From Eonycteris spelaea (taxonomy: Eukaryota; Chordata; Mammalia; Chiroptera; Pteropodidae), in assembly GCA_003508835.1 (NCBI GenBank), contig PUFA01000022.1, positions 8,680,001-8,744,000 on the forward strand: a stretch of 64,000 nucleotides of DNA, in the 5' to 3' direction. The first letter of the stretch is position 1; each line of letters starts with the position of its first letter. Under the pieces are notes generated by a model. It did not search any database. It was given only the letters and a program-made list of their open reading frames with translations, and was not told the origin of the DNA. Shown piece after piece: positions 24,316 to 35,999 of the stretch. A program made the position numbers and the translations under genes.

Positions 24316-25890
24316 AAATATTTACAGCCTGACACTTCATTAAAGAAGTTCTTGTTATTTGTATACGGGAAAGCATAACATCCTAGATGCTTCAAAAAGA
24401 AAAGTTCCATAACTGACTTTTAAAATGGGAATATATACCGTTTTGCACACTCGTTCCCTGGGAGTTGAGGAGAACGGAAGCTCAGAAAACAGGAGATGAA
24501 AATGTCTCTCTTTGTATTTTATTTCTTTTCTTTCTGTTCTTCTTTTCTGTTGACTGAACAGGAAAAAGAAACAGCAGCCTAAGCTCAAGCTCCTTGTGCT
24601 TGTGCACCACCGCGTTATTGATCTGGAATCACACTGTATATATAAAGCGAGGTTTGCTTCAGCGACTCGAAGCTGTATTCCAAATAAAAGGCCGTATGTA
24701 GGAAGACAAATTTCTACAAAGGTAAATATAAGAGAAAATATTTTAAAGCACATTCTATTTCCCTCCAACTCCGTTGCTCTCATAAGGAATCTCATCTAGC
24801 CAAATTTCCTTGTTTTGTCATGCAGATTATTGGAACATGGCTCAGTTTATTCCAAGATTTTGGCCAAGTTATCTTTTGAGGAGACTTGGTTCTGTGCACA
24901 GGTGCAGTGCCATCAGAAAAGCTAGATGCCACAAATATTCAAAAGCGGTTACCTTCTGGTTCATATAGAAAAACAGTTTATTCCTTCCTATTTTGTGATC
25001 CGAGGTTTATAACTCCTTCTAAAATTGGATAAATGGGGAGAGAAGAATAAATGGAGAGGATAAGAACCGTAGCGGCGGCTGGATGAGGTCAGAGTTAGAG
25101 GCGAAGCTGGAGTGGCAGGACCTCTCAGAGAGACACAGCTGAAGCCTACACACTCCTCCACCTTCCTCGATCAACACTGGTCAGTCCCTCATTAATTGAA
25201 AAGACTGTATAAGAGAGTTCAGACGTCCAATGTCAAACTGAATTCATGCCTTCTCTAGTTAACAAAAGAAACCATTTGAAACTTTTAAAATTAAGATACA
25301 CTTGTCACACAGCTCAGGTATTCTGTAACATCCACCAGTCTTGCCAATAACGTATTCACTGAAGGCAGATTCTGGACAGGATTCTGAGATCCAACGAGCA
25401 GTGGAATCGCTAAATATTAATACTTACCCAGTCGAAGGAACACTTACTCGCCTAAAAGTCAAGCCGAAGAAGCATAGAACAATTGATCCTGTGTTGCCTT
25501 CTTGTCCATGATTGCTTTTTCTAAATTCAGTATTTTACACTCCCCGTTTTCGTCTCTAATATGGGTATCTGACATAAGGAAGCACACCCATTAAAATCGA
25601 GTCAAATGAACAACTGTGAAATCATAGTGTGGGTTATGTTAAAACCTAAGAATATCACTTTATTATTATGTTGTGTTTATATTTGATATGGGTCTGGGTA
25701 GACATCTTCAAGGTTAACGGTGTCCAATTCTGAAAATTAAGAATGCTTAAAAACTAGAGACGGGGATGGTGTGGATTCGAGGTAAAATGAAATGATCTGG
25801 CTTTCGGATGTGAGAAGAGGCACCAGGGTGAGGAAAGACAGGAAGAGCAGAAGCAGGTTAGCAGGGTAATCACTGTCGTTTTCTGAGCAG
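24316..25890. other. No gene seen; TATA-like motif
   Basis: Mixed unique sequence. A good TATA-box word, TATATATAAAG, lies at 24637-24647, but there is no recognisable transcript downstream. The longest frame (minus strand, 24355-24795, 146 residues) has no recognisable domain. The stretch 25050-25160 is locally GC-rich. Confidence 0.45.
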
Positions 25891-25894
25891 CACT

Positions 25895-26090
25895 TACGAC
25901 TTTACTTCTCATCTCTAAGCCCTACATACACCTGCAAGGCAAATATCATAATCCCATTTTACCAATGACAATCGAGAGGCTCAGGTAATTTAAATAAGGA
26001 CCGAGGTCAAATCCTTGTGCCAGAGTGATATTTAAATAAGAACCTGTCTAAAACCAAAGCTCGAGTTTGTGGCAGTAAGCCACAACGCGG
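25895..26090 (-). mobile_element. MIR SINE, antisense
   Basis: 'cttctcatctctaagccctacatacacctgcaaggcaaatatcataatcccattttaccaatgacaatcgagaggctcaggtaatttaaat' is a diverged antisense MIR core plus its tRNA-related part. Confidence 0.6.
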
Positions 26091-26449
26091 GCACCCTGAC
26101 GCCTCAGGTGACGGCGGCTCATGGAGATTAAGAGACAATGGAAACGCCACCGAGGTGTTGCACAAAGGTCCAACGTGAGATCCATGATCGTGGAAGATTC
26201 CTCTGAGAGCAAGTGAATGAAGGGAGGCAGTTACAAATCTCTCCAGGAGCAAGCGTTAGGAGGGTCACGAGAGCAGGTGGGGAAAGGCCAGGGCAGGTGG
26301 ACGGCGAGGCAGCAAAACTTCAAAGCCCGTGGATCGGAACTTGCATTTGCAGGTCTGACTCCCGCAGTCTGCATGGACTACGTCGGATCCTTCAGTCCCC
26401 CTAATGTAAACCTACAAAAGGGGTGAATTCTTTGACAGCCCCTCACAAT

Positions 26450-26590
26450 AGCAGAACTGGTATTATTGACTAAGTGTTTACTCTGTGTTATCTCGGTGAT
26501 AAGCACAAAGTTTCACTTCAGTTCATCCTCATTGCTGGAAATAGGTATAGTTAAGCCGTTTACAGATAAAGAAACTGAGGCTCCTCGCTA
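26450..26590 (-). mobile_element. MIR SINE, antisense
   Basis: 'taagtgtttactctgtgttatc...ataagcacaaagtttcacttcagttcatcctcattgctggaaataggtatag' then 'gtttacagataaagaaactgaggctc' is the classical antisense MIR order. Confidence 0.75.
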
Positions 26591-27690
26591 AATTGTTAGC
26601 AATGCTCTAGCTCTGTCTGTTAACCTCTCCTGAAATTGATCCAGACCCTTCAGATTCCTTCAGTGCATATTCAAACATTCATGTAAGAGGTCCAAAGTAA
26701 AGAATTGGCCAACTCAGGTGTATTAGGTTCCCAAATGATGGAAATGTTTTTCCCTGTAAATCAATGAAAGAGAAGGAGGAGGAAGCGGGTGGAGGGAGAC
26801 CAAGAAGTCAGCCTAATTTCTACATCTCTACAAAGTCGAGCAGCATGTTGGTGCCGGCCGGCGCCAGGCCCTGGACCACCGAACTGCTCTTTCCTCTCTA
26901 TTTTCCAGGGATGCCTGCTGGGGCATGAGGTAGACAACACCCGAGTCCGCTAATAAAATAAGGTGCAATCTGTTGAGAGCAAAGACAAAACTTAAGATTT
27001 ATGCACTATTTGACTTTTTTCAGCGTAGAGCGTGGTTTTACTGCTAATTATAATGAAGCGAAATCCCTTGCAGCCCATTCAGATTCAACCTGAATATTTA
27101 TGAAATATCTACTACATGCTGTGTGGGTAATTTGCTAAGCCCTGTGAAGAATGCAAAGAGATTTGTGAATCTGTGAAATGTGGCCCTGTCTTCAATAAGC
27201 TTACTATACAGCTGTGGCCCTTTTTTGGCACCAGGGACCAGTGCTCCTATGGGAATCCAGTGCCTGATGATCCAAGGTGGAGCTGAGGTGGCGATGCTAG
27301 TTCTGGGGAGTGGCTGCAACTACAAATGAAGCTTCCGGGGCCCAGGGGCTGTGGATCCCGCCCTAGACAGTCCTGTCTCAACACTTGGAGCTGTGTTACA
27401 GGCCTCTGCTAGGATTTCAGACCCAAGTATCTAACTGTGAATGAGCATCAGCGGGCATCTTCCCAAGAAAACTCAGACCCAATATAGCCTTCAAACCTGC
27501 TACTCCCCCTAAACTTCCTCTCTTGTCAAATTGCTGTCCACCAAGTCACATTGGTAAGAATTCTGGTAATCAAACTGAACTCCTTTTTCCTCCCTTCACG
27601 TTAGTCAAAGTTCTGTTGCTGCTAATCCTTGATAACTCTAGAGTCTGACCCCACCTTCCCACCTCTGCTGCTGCCACGTGAGATGAGGCC
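26591..27690. other. No gene seen
   Basis: Mixed composition with no supported exon or clear repeat. A small CG-rich spot, 'ggccggcgccagg', lies near 26856. Confidence 0.5.
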
Positions 27691-28085
27691 CTCATAACTT
27701 TGCTCCTGGAAAAGTTATGCACCAGTCATGTTCCTGGTCTCCTTGACCCGTTATTTCAATCCATCTTCCAAACGGAAGCCAGAGCGATCATCTGAACTCC
27801 ATCATTAACCGTGTCGTCTACTGAAAGCCCTTCATTAGTTCTCCATCCCTGAAGAATAAAGTTAAACCCCTGAGTCTGGCCAATAGTTAGCCCTGGTCTC
27901 TTTCTAGCATCAGCTCATGACATTTTCCCACACTCCAGCCACACCATGGTACTTCCCACTCCAGAGCACAAACAGCTCCTATGCTGTTACGTTTTCCCAC
28001 AATCCCTTCTCTACATGGGAGCCATTCCTCCTCTCTCTCTCTCTCTACCTGGTTCACTACTGTTAAACAAGGATCCAGCCACATC
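27690..28085 (+). mobile_element. L2-like LINE fragment
   Basis: 'ccttgacccgttatttcaatccatcttccaaacggaagccagagcgatcatctgaa', 'gaagaataaagttaaacccctgagtctggcc', 'ttttcccacactccagccacacc' and 'gagcacaaacagctcc' follow the usual order of an L2-related 3' region in sense. A short CT run at 28028-28048 interrupts it. Confidence 0.55.
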
Positions 28086-28089
28086 GGAG

Positions 28090-29410
28090 CCACTTTCTCA
28101 TTTTGGCCCATTTACAAACTCGGTTTAGAATCGTTCCGTCTTTCTGAAGCTCAACTTTCCTAACTCGGCGTTTGCAGTAACCTGCATTCTTTGTCTTTCC
28201 GTTGTTGGTTCATCATCCCCACCCCCATGCCCTTCCATCTTTTGTCCAGCCCTTTTAAAGGAAGGATCCACCTTAAGCCCCTTTCCACTTCCGTCATTCT
28301 TTTCATAACTCCCACGTTTCATTCGCACTTCCGGCGAAGCCCCAAATGACAATTCATGAAACATGCACCAGGCACCTCCCTCCACCCATCATCCAACTCG
28401 CTTCCCATGACTGTTAGTAGCACATTCTGAAACTCTGTTCTTATACAAGCTCTGCAGAATTTCTCGCCCCGCTCAGGCAGGTCCCTGACCTGGGAATCCG
28501 CAGAAAATCATGTTCTAAACAACTTGTTCTAGTCATTATCTTTTCTGACCCCGAGCTGTACTCCATATCCTATAGACTGTCTGTTCCTTAACGGCTACGG
28601 AACACCATGTACATCTGATCTGGAGACCAAGACCAGTACGAGACCAACGTTCGCAATGTGGCAAAGTCATTTTCTCAACCCCCCAAAGGAAGCTCATGTA
28701 CAGATTTCTCCTGGTACCCCAAATGTCACTTGGGGCCACGCAGCCCCACGCACAAGGATAAAATAGGACAAAGTGGGCTCCGGCCTGCATGACTTCTCCA
28801 CAGGGAACTCAGCGCCTTCTGCACGATGGCTGCGAAGTCTCAGGGGTGACCATTCCACAGCAACCCCCAAGCCCCAAGGTTTCACGCCTACTGCTTCAGT
28901 TTATGGATGACCTCACCAGGCCACACATGGTGACCTTTTCTGGATCTTCACTGAGAACAGAAACTATTCCCAGGAAATATTTATGCGAGAGGCCGCAGCC
29001 TTCCTGCCTGCAGCCCCAGGTGACGTTCCCTGAAGTGAGGGAAGGGACGGAAGGGAGGCGAGCGGCCCCCCGGGGCCTGTCACGTCTTTTGTCCTGCAGG
29101 CCAATAGATAGACCGGCTAGAACTATAGTGGACACTCTTTTCAACTCCTCCTTATCTCTGCTGCGGCTGCCCACGTCCTCTGTCCCCCTGGCCTGCAACC
29201 CGGGCACAGTACAGTGCGTTAGGTTTCACCATTCCACGCCACGGACAACTTATATACTATTGTGTCCCCAGAATTCAAATGGGTCTGGTCTTCAACTGCC
29301 CATTTATCGATGATCTCTTCTGGTCAACGGCTTCTAGAGATGACGGATTACATTCATTACATGTTTTGCTTGTTTTATTTTTCCTAACTTCCTCCTCAGA
29401 AAGTAGCTTG
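28090..29410. other. No gene seen; one 174-residue frame rejected
   Basis: Moderately GC-rich. The plus-strand frame 28789-29313 (174 residues) overlaps a minus-strand frame, and neither contains a domain. Composition without stops explains it better than coding. No clear repeat is seen. Confidence 0.45.
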
Positions 29411-29414
29411 AACT

Positions 29415-29525
29415 TCAATCTTGAAGGTATCATGCTGTTACCTCTATTTACCACCCACAAGGGGTTGAACTAAATGTTCTTCAAGGCCCCTTCCCGCAGT
29501 AAAATTTATGACTCTCTATATAAGA
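29415..29525 (+). mobile_element. L3/CR1-like 3' end
   Basis: 'ggggttgaactaaatgttcttcaaggccccttcccgcagtaaaatttatgactctctata' resembles the 3' end shared by CR1-type LINEs ('ggttggactagatgatct...aggtcccttccagctct...attctatga'). It is short and diverged. Confidence 0.45.
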
Positions 29526-29529
29526 ACCA

Positions 29530-31735
29530 GTTTCACTATCTACCAGAGATTACACATAAATGCTTTTCTTTTATCCAAGCTTATGTCAGATGGGACATCC
29601 TCTTAATCTAAAAGAAAGACCATTTTATTTAGGATCCTTTTAGAACAAACAGTAAAAAAACAAGTAGCTAGAATATGTTTTCCTTTGCTATAAGAACTAA
29701 GAAATAAAGTATTTATGTCACCACATATATAAATTTTGACCGTTGGGGAAATTATTTCATACTGTTGATTTCCTACGAAAATAGATTCTAATAAGCAATG
29801 AGAGCAACACACACGATGGTTACTATTGAGTGAAATAAGAAACTCTCAGGGAGTGAGATCTTGTTTCGTTCATCTTACTCTACAACCTCATATATTTTAT
29901 CGGGTCTGAATCCCGCCGGTAAAATAATTCAATAACGTAACACCTGATGGTGCGTTCAAGGAAATTTGGAAATGCTTGCTCCACACTGAGGAAAACCTTG
30001 CAGCTGCAGGACAGACTAAGCACTATGTGCGTTCCTTTCAGTACACGGCTTTTTTAGGCAAAGGGAGGAGAAAAACATGTGGGTAGTGTGTGTCTCTCCC
30101 TTGTTTCTAGCTGTCAGCGAAGCAGGGGCTTCTGGGCCGTTGAGGTTAATGCCAGCTGACAATGGCAGCACATTGCTTGCTGGACTGTGATGATACAATT
30201 CAGGGGGAACCTCTGTAGCCCTCATTATCTGCTGCTTTGCTTGCTCGATGTCACCTCCACTCCCTTCAGAAGGAGGGGGGATTATTAAATATAATTCTAC
30301 TAATTATGGCTGGGCGGAAAATTATGGGTCCAGAACCAGTGCCCCAAAGCAGGAGCCACACAGGGTCAAGATCGGAGGGTTTTATGGTGGTGCTTGAAGA
30401 TAATTACAGGTATAGAAACCAATTCCAGAGAAAGAGAGGAAATGCAGCCAAGCCCAGACTGTTTTCATAATGCGGCATAGCTCCCTCTCAACGTGAAACA
30501 TTAACTGGTTTTCCCTAAGGGGAGAAATTCTCATAATGTCAGTCTCCCAGACTAAGAGACTCTGGCTTAGGACACCGGGCAGCAAGTGGGAACTCAGAAG
30601 CCTCCAGTGCCTGTTGCAATGTTCCACCCTTTTCCCAAGGTAGCCAGGATGCGGCATGAGTTATTTTGCTGCAGGCTTTCCAGGGAGCAAATAGCCCCCT
30701 GCAGTGTACACTGCATTTCACAAAGATGACGTTAGCCGTAAGGTGGTTCACAATATAACAATAGCGATCCAAACGTAGACGACACTGACTCATCATCATG
30801 CACTGGAACATTCCCTGTGCAATCAGTTAATATCAAAGAATTTAGTCCTTCTCTTTAGAATACCGTGACCCAGAATAATTACTCTAATAAGCATTCTCAA
30901 GCAGAGTCCTTTAATTCTACAAAAAGGGTTATAAGTACAGTTTAGATGGCCTTTTTAATGGGCGAGAGAGTGTAATAAAACTCCATCAAGGCATTTGTCA
31001 TTGGCCGGCGAGAACAGACTCTCAGCTTTTATTTTGCAATCTAAGATGTCTCTGATTTTCTTGGATTCAGAGGAATGGTCTTGCTTCTGGGCAGCCATTA
31101 TCTGGAGCACTGTGAAATCCATGCCCCACAAATGGTTCTGGAGTAGCCCTTCAAATCCGTGGCAACCTCACAGAAAAGCAAGAATGCAGGCAAGAGAGCA
31201 CATACCTGAGGAATACGATAGTTCGGCGTTTTCTAAAATGTGGGGCATGTCCTTGCAGGAGCCTTAACCAACACAGGAGCTGGTTTTCAGTATGAAATGA
31301 ATGTACGACATGGACTTAAAAATCAACCACAGGATGAGAAAGCTGTTCTCTTTCGAACCCATCAGCCCATTTTATTTAACAAAGGGCAGAGTCTCAGTTT
31401 GGTGCTTCCCTTTCTTTAACACGTCTCCAAAACTTGCTAATCTCTCATTTTATTCCAAAGTCAGCAGCCACCAGCTATCGACTTATCATTTAATAATGTT
31501 GTTGTGTCTTCACTGTAGGTACTTTCACGACTTGACATTTATGAAAGTTAAAATGGTTGCTCTTCTATGATAGTAATACACAGCTTCTCCTTAAAATAAA
31601 TACATTTAATCTTTTTTCAAAGTGAGTTCCATTTGGGGGAAAAAACTGTTACATGAAAAATAATTCAGATGGTACGTGAATTTGGGGAAAAGAGTGAACG
31701 TGATAAATGACCGAAGTTTGGTAAACACTATAATG
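29530..31735. promoter_or_regulatory. Single-copy block with possible conserved non-coding elements
   Basis: I see no repeats or genes here. Two stretches look constrained. The first is 30120-30440, with 'gttaatgccagctgacaatggcagc', 'tctactaattatggctgggcgg' and 'gaagataattacaggtatag'. The second is 30930-31100, with 'gatggcctttttaatgggcgagagagtgtaataaaactccatcaaggcatttgtcattggc'. TAATTA cores are present. This is a pattern judgement; comparison with other mammals decides it. Confidence 0.25.
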
Positions 31736-31858
31736 CTCACTGGCCACCAGATCCCAAGAGTCCCCTTTGTCCCCCACCCCACCCTGCTGTGACAAGCAAA
31801 AATGTCTCCAGACATTTCCAACGGTCCCTTGGGATGTAGGATCACTCTGGCTTGAAAG
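31736..31858 (-). mobile_element. MER20 DNA transposon fragment (hAT-Charlie)
   Basis: 'cccaccctgctgtgacaagcaaaaatgtctccagacatttccaacggtcccttggg' is the antisense MER20 core, with most of the right half present. The left part, 31738-31775, is more diverged. Confidence 0.8.
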
Positions 31859-32239
31859 CCGCCTGTTTAGCACAATATGGCCTCTCGGTAATTGTTTTAG
31901 TCAGAAGCCAGGTAGGGAATAGTGTCAGGCTCTGTGGAAGTGACAATGTGAAGAATTCCAAGAGTGAAATCCATCGATCACCGTGGTACATGGAGTCAGA
32001 GAATGTTGGGTGGATACATTTTAATAAAGACAGAGATTGCCTTCGAGGGTCTCTTCCATCTCCTGGTTCATATCCCAGATATGAATCTCTAAAATCAGGC
32101 TGCCAATGGTCTTTGCCTCTGCAATTCATTTCTCCATCCAACCAGACTGTAGAAAGGCTTGTGAAGCTTCAGGGGCAAAAAAAACCCCACAAGCTCGAGC
32201 CTGCCAATCTGGCATGCCTCAGTAGGCTGGACTGGCCTG

Positions 32240-32680
32240 GCTTTTTTATGAGGTGTTTGGCAGCCTGAGTATTTAATTTCACCTTTTATTTCATGTTTTG
32301 GGTGCATATGCCCAGAGGCCTTTGGACAATTGCCTCTTTTTTAATAAAGCTAATAAATACCCAAAGGAAATTTACGTATATCTAAACCGACATAACAAAG
32401 CTGATACATCAGAGGGGTCAGGCCTGAGAGATTTCAGCAATTTATATAAATGGAGGAAGCTGGCATGAATGTGGACTGCCTGGAGTTATTACTCAGGCAT
32501 TGGCGGCCTTCCAGGCTGATCATAATTTTAAATAAATTCTGATCTTGGTGATGTATACTTATTGATCAAGTTTTCAGAAAGTCATCACCGTGTACTCTTT
32601 GACTACATATTGATCGAAAATCTCTATAGTTCCTGAGAGAGGTCTGGCATTACATTAGCTATTATGTGCACCAGAATTCA
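32240..32680. promoter_or_regulatory. Candidate conserved non-coding element
   Basis: Repeat-free, AT-rich sequence with low simple-repeat content and many TAAT/TTTAAT words, 'gcatatgcccagaggcctttggacaattgcctc', 'aatttatataaatggaggaagctggcatg' and 'tgatcataattttaaataaattctgatc'. It looks like vertebrate developmental enhancer sequence. Neither conservation nor activity can be shown from one genome. Confidence 0.3.
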
Positions 32681-33385
32681 TCCTTCTGTTTGAATCAAGC
32701 CTATGGATAAGTGATTCATTCTGTTCCACTTACTGAGAAACAGAGACCTGGATAGCGGCTGGAAAACAAGCTTCTTAGGTCTCACTTCATCACTAATTTT
32801 CTTTGATTATTTCACTTCTCAAACTCGCAGTTTCTCCTTAATATTAAAAAAAAAAAAAAAAAGGAACCAGTGGATAAGACATCTGGTTTTTTTTTTTCAT
32901 TTCAAATTCCTGTTCAAAAACAGACCATCTTCTTATAAGAAGATCCTACTGTGTCTTTCTTAGAACTCTTAACACATGAATCCTCAGAAGGGGCTGGCTG
33001 GCCAGCAGGCCTAAGAGACTAAAGGGTCTGAGAGACAAAAAACGAGTGTCTGCTATGTACTCATCTCAAGCTCTTTCTGCCCTTGAAAGTGACTCGATTT
33101 TTTTAAAGAGGAAATCTTTCCCATTCCTTTAAAACCTGTGCTATCTCATTGTTTTTTCTTGTACATTTCACCCAAGGCATTGTGTCACCGCAGTAAAAAA
33201 ACTATTAAAGGTGTGTGTGTGCCATGCCACATGCCCAAGGTAATGAACTGAAAGAGCATGAACTGATCATTTTTCTTGTCAAAAACAAATAATAATAATA
33301 ATAATAAAAACTAATACCATTCTGAATCATAATTAATTGGGAAGTTTTTATTTCTAGAAAAGCATATCATAGCAGAAATGGCATT
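32681..33385. other. No gene seen; palindrome and simple runs
   Basis: A perfect 18-bp palindrome, ATCTTCTTATAAGAAGAT, lies at 32927-32944. There are A/T runs at 32845-32862 and 32887-32898, and a short (AAT)n run at about 33287-33306. No gene is seen. Confidence 0.6.
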
Positions 33386-33389
33386 CGAT

Positions 33390-33625
33390 CTAGAAATCAG
33401 AAATCCAGAATTCTGACTGGAGTCTCATCACTCAAAAGCCATCTCACCTTGGGGAAAAGACAACACCATCTTCCTGAGAATCCATTTCCAACTCTGCACA
33501 ATGGGGATGATAACAACGCCCTCGCCATGGCCCACGTTTGGAGCGAGGGTAAAAGCAATGAGAATGCGATCCACACCTGTAAACCCCTGCCCAGTATAAG
33601 GCGTGCTATAACGATGATAAGCTAA
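33390..33625 (+). mobile_element. MIR SINE, sense
   Basis: 'gaattctgactggagtctcatcactc', 'cttggggaaaagacaacaccatcttcctgagaatccatttccaactctgcacaatggggatgataacaacgccct', 'aaaagcaatgagaatgcgatcc' and 'cctgcccagtataaggcgtgctataa' follow the MIR order in sense. It is near full length and diverged. Confidence 0.7.
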
Positions 33626-33879
33626 AAAAATGGGGAAGAAGCAAACGTGGGTGAAAATGTACCGATAGAGTCATCAGTAACTATGAGTCTTTTCTGCAAA
33701 ACTAAAATATTATATTAATAGTAGGTATAAGTCATTATCCTTTGGAGTCAGACCTACTATTCTTTCACATGACAGCCTTTTACATGTTTAGAAAAAGCCT
33801 CCACAATCTCCTAAGTCTTCTGTTCTCTTGGTTCAATGTCCAGAGTTCCCCCCAACTATCCCACATGAGACATGATTCA

Positions 33880-34440
33880 TAAGACTGCGAGTGCATAGGA
33901 TATTACAGACGTGGTCAGATTAGCATAGCTACTCCTGCCAACCCTGACCTAGATTACACACTTCCAGGAGATGCAAACTCTTGCTGCATTTTGTTGAGGT
34001 GGATTGAATGTCCCAAATGTTTTCCATCACGTGTATCTGCCTAACGATACTTGCAAAACTGTTTCTTTGTCCGAGACGCTGAAAGTGAGATGTTACTTTT
34101 ATTTTCCTGACATATTATCTTGTTGAGGTCTATCTATCCTTCCGATTTGATGAAATCATTTTGAATGACGATTCTCATCCATTATATTAACTCTCTCTCC
34201 CAAGGTTCTGTCCTCCACAAATTTGATAAGCGAAACTTCTATGTCTTTATAAAGTCACGGATTTTTTTAAATGTAGAAGACCAACTGAAAGAAAGCTCTG
34301 TTAGCAAATTGCTCAAATACTAGTTGCCAGGCGAGAATGGGCCACTCACTGGACAAAATCATTTAGAAATGGATATCAAGTAGCCATGAAACTCCCCCAT
34401 TTATATTCATGATGTTTTTCTAGAATTGTGTTGACCATCC
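33880..34440 (-). mobile_element. L3/CR1-like LINE, antisense
   Basis: 'gcataggatattacagacgtggtcagattagcatag', 'cttttattttcctgacatattatcttgttgaggtctatc', 'gatttgatgaaatcattttgaatgacgattctc', 'ggttctgtcctccacaaatttgataagcgaaacttctatgtctttat' matches, in order, the antisense reading of CR1-type LINEs ('cagatgtggtctgac', 'cttgttagtttcagcc', 'atcctttgg', 'tcatctgcaaatttgataagc', 'ctatgtcttcatccaagtc'). The segment is long for so old a family. No frame survives. Confidence 0.55.
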
Positions 34441-34854
34441 ACATGTCTGAAAGGTTTTCCCATTTTGATAATACAGACACCATTTTCCCATTTTTGGTCT
34501 TTTGGAATCTCTTCATCTCTCCATAATTTTACAAACCAAAACCCCAAATCCCTTAATATATATGCTAAATCTCCTAGTGGCCGAGGATAATAAATTCATG
34601 AAAAATCTGAGGTTTTATTTTTTTAAGAGTCAGATTATCAAATAATTTTTCACCTACCTCAAGTTTCAACTATCTATAAAATATTGTTGCTCTGACTTCC
34701 TCAGTCTAAGCCCATTCTCCTGGAGAGGAAGCAAAATCTGAAAAGGATTCAAATGGTCTCAGCCTTCTCCTTTTCATCTGTTTGAATCACACCATCGGTA
34801 ACAAGTGGAGAATTCTTGATTATTTATTTCATTATCGAACTCTAAAAGTTATAA

Positions 34855-35095
34855 AAATAGCCATGGGGATGTAAACTACGGCACAGAGAACATAGTCAAT
34901 AATACAATAATATTATAACAACTTAGGTATAGTGTCAGATGGGTACTAGACTTATCGGGGTGATCATTTCCTAAATTATATAAATGTCTAGTCACTATGT
35001 TATATACCTGAAACTAATATAATAGTGTATGTCAACTATGACTGAAATTTTAAAAATAAAATTTAAATAAAAGATAATAATAAAAATAAAAGCAT
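34855..35095 (+). mobile_element. L1 3' end, laurasiatherian type
   Basis: 'gggatgtaaactacggcacagagaacatagtcaataata', 'gggtactagacttatcggggtgatcatttcctaaattatataaatgtctagtcactatgttatatacctgaaactaatataatagtgtatgtcaactatgactgaaatttt' is an L1 3' UTR end followed by an A-rich tail with AATAA repeats. This ending, with 'gtcaactgtaattgaaa', is characteristic of L1 lineages in laurasiatherians. It is the least diverged L1 in the window, but it is only a short 5'-truncated copy. Confidence 0.75.
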
Positions 35096-35639
35096 CTCTT
35101 TGTTCTCTTTCAGATTTTTCATAAGCCTTGGAGGTTTTTTTCTGTACTTTGTGCTCGTTTGTTATGTTTTCTCTTCTGCACCTACATGTGCTCCTGTAAA
35201 ATCTACACTCACAGAATAGCTATGTGCTCACACTTTTCACAACTGCACATTCCAAGTTTCATCTCCAGAGCCCCCGCCCTCTTGAACTGCGTTCCCTTTG
35301 GAGTCACCTTTCTCTTGTAGAACAATTACCTGGTTGATATCATGTCTGGGCTTTTTGCCTTATTAGAGAATACTGTCATAGGATCATAAAATTTAGAAAA
35401 AAAAATTTAATAGCAGTAATACAAAAGTAATTTCAAATATTATTGTAAGTTATCGATAACTATAAATCCATCCGCTGGCTTTTAATTAAGAAGGAGACTA
35501 AAAGGAGCATAAGTATGTGCACCTATTAATGTTGAAAATATCAAAACTCACCTTAGGAAAATCATAGTTGCCAAATAAACAACCTCAGCATCCATTAAAA
35601 AATCTATCAGATTGAAATCACATCCAAAGCGAAATAGTA

Positions 35640-35990
35640 ATTTTTTTTTTCAAAGGGCTAGACCATGTAGGGGTTACAGTGATAAATGAGACATAAAAGA
35701 TCCCTTTCCTCATGCAGTTGATATTCCAATGAAAAGATATGCAATAATAATAAGTGAGCATAGAAACCCACAAACTGAATAGAGTGGGGGTGAGGATAGT
35801 GCTCTCTAGATGAGTGAGTCACAGAAGGACCTCTGAGAAAGTAATATTTTAAGTAGAATCTAAAGGATGAGAATTATCCAGTTATGCAAAGAAATGGAGA
35901 AAGGGCCATTCAGGGACAGGGATGGTCAAGGACAACATACAAAGGCCAAAAAAGAACAAGAGGCACCGGTCAAGTTAGAAATAACCACAA
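35640..35990 (-). mobile_element. L2 LINE 3' region, antisense
   Basis: 'gggttacagtgataaatgagacataaaagatccctttcctcatgcagttgatattccaatg', 'cctctgagaaagtaatattttaagtagaatctaaaggatgagaattatccag' and 'ggccattcagggacaggg...caaaggcc' is the reverse complement of the L2 3' region in correct order. Confidence 0.65.
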
Positions 35991-35999
35991 GATGCCTAG

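Noticed and set aside
24355..24795. 146-residue minus-strand frame
   Set aside because: No domain is recognised, and a hydrophobic-looking stretch comes from T-rich DNA.
28789..29313. 174-residue plus-strand frame
   Set aside because: It is overlapped by an open minus-strand frame, has no recognisable motif, and shows no splice or promoter context.
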